NCBI RefSeq assembly: GCF_964275005.1
Contig: NC_092703.1
Span: 868,001-932,000 of the forward strand
Reading direction: 5' to 3'
DNA: 64,000 bases
Origin: Diadema setosum
Taxonomy: Eukaryota; Echinodermata; Echinoidea; Diadematoida; Diadematidae
Below the pieces are notes generated by a model. That model was not told the origin of the DNA. It was given only the letters and a program-made list of their open reading frames with translations, and made no database searches. The translations under genes were made by a program, and so were the position numbers. Shown here piece after piece: positions 57,013 through 64,000 of this stretch (within the stretch, counting starts at the first letter, position 1; every line of letters begins with the position of its first letter).

Positions 57013-57513
57013 AAGCTGCGTTTACACCATGTTCCCAGCCCTGCAAACACAGCAGCTCCGTTTCAGGCCACTATGGAATAAACGGGATGGATGTGAAACG
57101 ACACGATGAGATGGGATTGTCAAACGGGGCAGGCTGTGATTGCCATGGACGCCGTGTCAGATTTTTAAACTGTCAAAAATTTTTCCATGGCAGTCTCGGA
57201 GCTAGTGAAGAATTTTGTATGCCATGATAAAATGGAGCAAACTAAACGAAATGCAGCAGCATGTAGTAGACCGTAACACAACTTGGAGGGGGTCCGTAGC
57301 GGAATGCAAAGGAAAATGTTGATAGTCTAGCCTGATCAAATACCGTGAGAACAGCGTCTGATAGCTAATTGTTCACCGGGGCGAGGACTGGAATGAACAA
57401 AACTAGAAAACGAAGGGGGAAAAACAGGAGAATGTCTCATCTACCCACGGCGAACTGTGTTTCGGGCAAATGGGGCTGCCGTGTCCGCCGGGAACATGGT
57501 GTAAACACAGCTT
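57013..57513. mobile_element. Non-autonomous DNA element, about 24 bp inverted ends
   Basis: AAGCTGCGTTTACACCATGT then TCCC at the left; GGGAACATGGTGTAAACACA then GCTT at the right. ATGA adjoins both ends. About 500 bp, no coding capacity. Confidence 0.85.
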
Positions 57514-59524
57514 ATGATGAATGACAAGACTCCTAAAGAATCCAAACAGATAAATACCACCACTTTGGTATTCCTCTTCCATGTTTATTTCACCAAGGTA
57601 ACTGACAGTCAGCCCATAGCACAATGACATAAATGCATGCAGCATTGTTCACTGCAAGTTTCAATATCAATATAAATAGATGACACAATATTGCTTAGAA
57701 ATAAAACAAGCAAAAACCAGTTATACCCTCTTTTGCCACAGTAGTACACACGATATCGCATGACAGTTAATAAATGGATTTGTGTAAAGGAAGTTCATGT
57801 CTCCTTCACACATACTTAATCATCAAGTATCTTATCTCATAATTATTATACAAAAGCTATATTGCAACTGATTGACAAATTGCCCTACATCGACGTAAAT
57901 GAGCACTCAATCAGTTGCAATGAAAACATTTCGATGGAAGATTTTCATGAATTTGAAAAGCTATATCGTCGGGTGTAACTACATGTATTCTCTATCACCT
58001 TCTCATACGATGATAAACACCTATCTGTCATAACTATGATTGATATTGGTAATTAACTTTTCAAGAGCACCATTACTCGAGGTTTCAAGGCATATATGTT
58101 CTATTGTCCCCTGTAACCATCCCTCCCTCTGAAATGGGAAAGAAAATGAGAGAAATTGATTACACGGATAGACAGAAAGAGAGAAAGGACATGAGAGAGA
58201 GGCTTATGGTATCACTAAGACCTATCTGCCTCATTAGACAATTCATCTATCAACCCTTTTGCATCATCTATCAGAACAAACATGTGATTAGCATTGTGCA
58301 TTATCAAAGAAATACACGCATGTTGATATCTGTATTGTCTGTAGCACCTCACGAATAACCAACATGATAAAATTAATGTAATGGTTAGTCAGTGACCACA
58401 TTCACATACTGACTGCACCAGAGTTCTTGCCATTTGCCTTAAGAAAAGAAAAGCAATGTCGTATTCATAAAACCTGCTGTAATTTCATCTGGCCTTGTTT
58501 TGATTCAAAACCAGACTTGGATATTTATCTGGCATGCATGTAACAGGAATAGCAGTGCATAATACTCTTGTTTCTTCCGAGTGTAGCTTGAATTGAACAC
58601 ATCCTGTTGGCAGTCAAAAGGTAATATAATATTAGGGGAATCCCTGACTGTAGATATCACGGACATCTTCTCAAACTGAAGCACTAATTCTCACGCTCAA
58701 ATTGCCTTCTAAATGGTAAGAATTTTTGACATGTACAATACAATGTATGATTTCTCTTGTTACTCGCTAATTCTCAGAACCAGATGTAAAGAAGAAAAAA
58801 AAGACTTAAAGTGAAAAGACAGGCAAATTTTCTGGTATCAGAAGAATGTATGAGGAGTAAGTCTTTAAAGAATCTCAAAGCAAGCAGCAAAGCATCACTG
58901 TAAAACCAGAAATTTCTGCATGCATGAATCTTTTGTAAATCTTGCGATCCAAGATTCCCAAAAGTAAAATGCGTGTGAAAGGTTTTGTTTACACAAGGCA
59001 CTGAATGCCAGTGAATGCCAGTGATCACTTGTGAAAGTTTCATGCTGCAAATAAGGATGTCAGCTCAAATTCACAACAATTTCATGCTACTGTTTTTGGT
59101 TTTATAGCATACTGCAGACATCTTTGCCAATTAAGGAGTTCCCAAACCAAAATGACATTGCCTTTGTAGGTCTAACAAAAATGTGCAGTGTATTAATGTG
59201 CCATTGCTGTTGTTACATAAAATATGGTTGGAGAGATCTTTCTATATCGCACCATCTCAAACCTTAATAACCATTTTGTATTTCTAATAGCTTAGGTGTA
59301 TTAGAAGTTTCTCCACTGTCTCCTTTATATTCGGTGACTGTTGGGATACATAGATAGATACATAGACCTGCAAGCAGCAAGAAGAATTTGGTACTTTAAA
59401 TGCAGAAATATTCATAGTTCAGTAAATTTTTGCTGATTTTGCACTACTTTTGGCTACACAATTCTAGAACATGCAAAAAATAGCTGTGTGCTTCATCAGC
59501 TGGTGAATACTACTGCAGTAGTAG

Positions 59525-59581
59525 TATGTGAGTGTGTATGTGTGAGTGTGTGTGTGTGTGTGTGTGTGCGTGTGCGTGTGA
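59525..59581 (+). repeat. (GT)n microsatellite
   Basis: Imperfect GT run, about 28 dinucleotides. Confidence 0.92.
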
Positions 59582-59740
59582 GTTTCCTAGTATCCATTTG
59601 AGCTTGTGTGTATGCTAGTAGCTTTGTGTAGGTCATTGTAGATCGTTTGTGTTTATGCTGTAATCAAATGTGTGCATGCAGTCCTTGTACCATGTGCAAT
59701 GGTCAAGAAAGAGACATGATATTGGTATGCATGTTGATTA

Positions 59741-60107
59741 AGGCATTATCTACCATTTGCAGATGAAACAAAGACCCAGCTTTAGTGCTTCAAAATAGTT
59801 CTAAAATGTGAGTAGGAATAGAAACAACCAGTGTAAAAAAGTTAGTCACTATAATCAATGTTAAGTAGTGTTGAATATACAAAATGTGAACAATGGTTAT
59901 AATAAAATTGTTTCTAGACTAAACCGTCTACAGTTATGATTTAGTAAGAAAAACAGTGATATCTCCTTATCTTTGAGGCTACATGGTACCTAGTATATTG
60001 CAAAATTTTTACATGGTAGGATGTTTTGTGATACAACTGACCTACACATATGTATCGAATGTGATATCTTGAACATATTTTTTAAATCACTGCTCCCAAT
60101 GGTAAAC
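59741..60107. repeat. Dispersed repeat, about 370 bp, copy 2
   Basis: Same orientation as copy 1, roughly 80-85 percent similar by eye. No coding content. Confidence 0.85.
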
Positions 60108-61011
60108 AGTACCTTTAAAAGGTACTTCGTGCACATCCATTTTTCTGTGGTTTTTGTAAATTGGATAAAAACATAGAAATAAACAAATGCGCAGTGCAAA
60201 TGTAAGAACCAACGCAGCATATGTTTTTGAGCCCCTTAGAGCAAACATCTAAAAACATGGAAGTATCTACAACTGTACATTTACAGTAGTTTTGATAACC
60301 TCATTGTTCTGGGATTCCCCCACACTGGTAATTAATATCAAAGAACATTTCTCCCATGCAATACAAGACAGTCGCATTGGACAAGTCGAGAATTTTTTTT
60401 TTAATCAATTTGTAATAGCAAAAGAATAATTCCAGAAATTTTACGGGAGTGAAGGTCACAGAGATTTCTCTATTTTAACTCACTGCCCATCAGACATGGT
60501 TGATCTTGTAATAAGTCTAAGGAAATTCTAGAATTCTGTACAGAAAGCATTAAGCATGAATATACAATCATTCCTATTACTGACTTATTGGACTTCCTAC
60601 CAACCACGTTTGCTATTAACACATCACAGAATGCAACATTGTCATCCCATCTTTTCATACTATAAATACTTGTATTTCTAATACATGTATTTCAATGATG
60701 GTTTTGAAAGAACATCTTGTGCTTTATTTTTCAGCAAAGAAAACATTCACCAATACAGTATAGCACATGGTGACAAAAAGTCTTATGAACACTGGCATAG
60801 CATGAGCTCTATTCACTACAACCTTCATCAAAATGCTGCATACACAATTAATTCACTACAATAATTTTACGTCATTGACTCAGAAGGAATTTCATAATAC
60901 AAATATGTGGCCTGTACAACAGTTTGTCAGGAAAGCTTAAGAGCCTTTACCAAAATTTGTAACAACAATTCCACGATCAATCCAACATGCTGAGTCGATT
61001 ACCTTGAGACA

Positions 61012-61146
61012 TTAAACCTTGTCCCTAATATACTGGCCAAAGGTGAGGTCGTAATTTTTGAACTCGGAGTACTGACGATCCTGGCGCTTGTATTGCTCCA
61101 GGAACGAGTCTTTCAGAGCCTTGCGACTGGATCCACAGGCTGCTTG
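61012..61146 (-). CDS. Probable terminal exon of an unknown gene
   Basis: Acceptor CCAACCTCTCACAG, then 44 codons (QAACGSSRKALKDSFLEQYK, then RQYSEFKNYDLTFGQYIRDK) and TAA. Codon use is GC-richer than the surroundings and the peptide looks like a real charged helix with a C-terminal conserved-looking YDLTFGQYI. I do not recognise the family. Upstream exons would lie at higher coordinates, perhaps beyond the window. Confidence 0.5.
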   Translation of the reverse strand, partial: QAACGSSRKALKDSFLEQYKRQDRQYSEFKNYDLTFGQYIRDKV

Positions 61147-62382
61147 CTGTGAGAGGTTGGACATAGATAGATAACTTGCAAGCAAAAACATAAATAAAGA
61201 GAGCTAGAGCCGTATGGACAGAGTCATAGAATAATGGGAGTAGTTGGTGAAAAGAGATTTTTTTATTTTTTATTTTTTGCACATTACTAAAAAATACGAG
61301 CATTACACTATCTGCTATTGTACTTGGTGCTTGAACTCATCTATAAGTTTTGATTTCAAATTTTGCCGCAATTCAGAACATGTTAAGAACAAAGGTAGTC
61401 TTATCTGATGAAGTGCTGGCATACTAAAGAAAGTGATTGTCAAGGGACTCTAGAAAACCATTAGATGAAAGCAGCATTATCTCAAGTATCCTTTCTTAAA
61501 AGCTGTCATTTTCAATGACACCATTGTCTTCTTAACAACGGTAATAGACAATAGAAAAAACACTGTAATGAGCTGTGAAAAAATGTATAAAGGGTGATTA
61601 AAGTATTCCCCCACCCCTCATCCCTAAAAAAAAAAAAAAAAATAAGAGAGAAAAACTATAATAGCATTCCCCTTTCACAAACACAGAGGAGTGACAACAA
61701 TGATCTCAGGCATAAACACATGCCACAAATTACCAATGAGGTAAGACATTCAGTAAAGTCGCATTTCCTCCTTCTCTACGACAAAAGAAAAACAAAATGG
61801 AAGGCAAGAAAACAATGATGCTAGTTTCACTGCAACCCATAAATCAAGCCACTAATGTGTATCAAATTACCATCAATGTACCTGCTGAATATAACTGCAG
61901 GAAAATGAAATGAAAAGCTGGAATAAACTGGACTTCCTTTGGGCAATTCTAGACTCTGGAGCACAATAGGACAGTAGAAAGTCACTCCATCAAAACTTTA
62001 TAGTGAAACTGAAAAATTTAGTTTGTGGTTCACTCAAACTACAATCCTTGTAAAAAAAAGAAAAGAAAAAAGAGAAGATAATTATCTTTACAATGACCTG
62101 TGCGACCCATCTCACTGTGTTATCAAGTTGCCTTCAATGTTCAATCTTGTCATAACATGAAAAATATCAAATCTGTCAAAATCATGATAGAAGGAAATAT
62201 CTCAAGCTTTGCCAAATTTAGCTATTAGTGTGTTAGCAGACAGTCATCATTTTCTCATTCTTCCTGAAAGTCAAACGATGCTGACCTAAATGCATACTTT
62301 GAAAAATCAACACCACAGTATTATTAATGAATTGATGCACTGTCAAACATGCCTGTACTAGGTTCAGTGGTATGGCAAGGAC

Positions 62383-62617
62383 TACCGTATATTCAACGAG
62401 TCAAAATTTTCGCAAATCGGGACTTCCCGATGATTTCGCGAGTGGTAAAATTCGCGATCATGGAGTACTGTACTGAACGGAAAAATGTCTAAGTGTGCAT
62501 CACATTCATATCGGAATCAGAGTCATTATTTTCGCGTGTCTTTAATTTCGCAAATAGCACCTGACACGTGAAATTCGTGAAAATGAAAACCTCACGAAAT
62601 ATTTGGCAAATACAGTA
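62383..62617. mobile_element. MITE, family B copy 2
   Basis: 235 bp, aligns by eye with 42162-42405 over its whole length (shared blocks GATGATTTCGC, ATTCGCGATC, AAATAGCACCTGAC, CTCACGAAATAT). Confidence 0.8.
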
Positions 62618-62898
62618 TTTTGTATGGTCTACCTTACCCCTTGACCCCTGGTATTTCAAATGAAGTTAAGTGCAGGGATTTGAGAGAAAACGGGAGAGAG
62701 ATATGAACTCAGAAGGGAAGAGAAAGGAGAGACAAAGTGTGCATTGGAGCATACTCCTGAAGCGTACCATAAAATATTACACCCGCACCAGAGGAGCGCT
62801 CGAAGGCTCCCAAAGCGTACTGTGCCATACCATGCCAGAGAGAACTTGAACACAAAGTGGTCCAAAAGCATACCATACCAGCTGTTGACATGAGGAGA

Positions 62899-63596
62899 AT
62901 ATCGTCGCCGGTCACACAAACCGACGAATCCCTCAGGTTTGCGTAAGAATGACAATTCGAGAAAATCGCGTTTGAAGTTAACCCATTTTTGACTTATGGT
63001 TGCTACACTTTCATGTCTATAATTTCCAATTATTTTTGTAGTACATCAGACTTCAATTCTTGCTCTAACTTGTGAAGTTTTTATCGAATTGTATTCTTAA
63101 CAAATAAGCGGGAAATCGTCAAAGAGCCGCATGCATGTATTTTCGGTCTGCAAAGAACGTTGTCATTTTCCATGTGTGTCCATACAATTTTGTATGTACA
63201 TGTACATTGAGAGTTGTCATTGTCAACACATGTATTACATAGTACGCGCACTGTGCGCGCGGTCAATGAACTGTTGAATCTCAAAAATTACACGCAAGTC
63301 AATGCGCACTGATTCGTCGGTTCGGTGACCGCGCGTACTAGTACGCGCGGTCACCGAACCGTCGAATCGCCTGATTGTTTAACACACGCGTCTATGGGGA
63401 AAACAAATAATTTTCACAAATGGAATTACATACTTCTACAAAAGTGATAACTACGTAAAAATTACATCGAATTACACACTGAGAATTTCAGAATATGTAG
63501 TATGGAATATCTACTATCGAAATGATTGAAAATCTCAAAATCGAAAATTTGACCCAAAATCGAGTGATTCGTCGGTTCGTGTGACCGGCGACGATA
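62899..63596. mobile_element. Inverted-repeat element with internal palindrome
   Basis: About 31-base inverted ends, ATCGTCGCCGGTCACAC, AACCGACGAATC, differing by about one base. The centre repeats part of the end sequence as a 58 bp palindrome at 63311-63368. About 700 bp, no protein seen. Confidence 0.85.
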
Positions 63597-63621
63597 TGTG
63601 TAACACGCACTACATCATAAT

Positions 63622-64000
63622 TACCTCCACCAAGGGAGGAGGTTATGTTTTCATTACTGTTGGTTTGTTTGTTTGTCCATGTGCAAAATAACTCAAAAAG
63701 TTGCGCACAGATTTGGATGAAATTTGCAGGAAAGGTGAAGAATGACACAAGGAACAGATTATTAAATTTTGGTAGTGAGTCAGAAATTTTTATGGATTTT
63801 ATGAAGGATTTTCAATATTTTGGCAAGTAGGGTCAATGAACTTGAGAGATTAAGCTGCGCATTTTTGAGGTTTTCATATGCGCACTAAAGTGTGTGCACT
63901 ATAGTTTCTGCGCAGCTGAAGGTTTATGATGTTACAAAGGCTTCTACATTGGGAAATCGGGCGATTTTTCAGCATGCATACGGTACATATCGGTGGAAAT
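63622..64000. repeat. Dispersed CCTCC(A)CCAAGGGAGG repeat, uninterrupted copy
   Basis: Same family as the outer parts of 2534-4135; runs to the window edge. Shared blocks: GTCCATGTGCAAAATAACTC, GAATGACACAAG, AGGGTCAATGAACTT, TTTATGA.GTTACAAAGG. Confidence 0.85.

Larger units (their letters stand above)
57514..61011. other. Gene-poor stretch
   Basis: AT-rich; contains the repeat copy at 59741 and a GT microsatellite. No exon recognised. May be 3' UTR or flank of the gene ending at 61012. Confidence 0.5.

Noticed and set aside
62656-62955. 99-codon minus-strand frame
   Set aside because: Overlaps the end of an inverted-repeat element and has no domain or splice context.

Overview
Organism: this is eukaryotic nuclear DNA, intron-rich with short exons and GT-AG introns, dense in small inverted-repeat transposons and microsatellites. 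The gene set (DNA helicase B, a secreted astacin protease, the LYR-motif protein LYRM2, a class A GPCR), an interstitial TTAGGG tract and CR1/L2-like LINE debris indicate a deuterostome invertebrate. I favour an echinoderm, but that rests on general repeat flavour and gene structure and is an inference. Layout, left to right: (1) 1-18914, minus strand: HELB. Twelve coding exons were assembled by eye; all junctions are GT-AG and phases agree throughout. They give 1159 residues to the left edge, where the reading frame is still open. Its introns hold at least six short inverted-repeat elements and a nested repeat at 2534-4135. (2) 18915-25474: no gene seen; a CpG-rich stretch at 19780-20160 with an E2F-like site is the best HELB promoter candidate. 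(3) 25475-36105, plus strand: a secreted astacin metalloprotease in seven exons with signal peptide, propeptide with FEGD aspartate switch, furin-like site, complete catalytic domain and, unusually, a C-terminal kringle. Intron 3 holds an internally deleted LINE and intron 6 a 150-169 bp tandem repeat that stays open for 200 codons. (4) 36106-40139: repeats and possible LYRM2 3' UTR. (5) 40140-43980, minus strand: LYRM2, three exons, 87 residues; intron 1 carries a cluster of inverted-repeat elements, one with telomere-like repeats. (6) 47301-52540, plus strand: a class A GPCR of 548 residues in four exons with a very long third intracellular loop. (7) 52541-64000: mostly repeats, with two possible minus-strand coding exons of unknown identity (56038-56122 and 61012-61146), and an inverted-repeat element at 62899-63596 with a near-perfect 58 bp palindrome. 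How the genes relate: HELB and LYRM2 are housekeeping-type genes (replication/repair and mitochondrial respiratory assembly); the astacin and the GPCR are tissue-type genes. Nothing suggests an operon or joint pathway; they are ordinary neighbours. The strongest non-coding signals are (a) several small transposon families sharing internal TTTTCGCG motifs that resemble E2F sites, and (b) a repeat carrying many AGGTCAAAGGTCA-type DR1 nuclear-receptor half-site pairs. No virus-like element was recognised.
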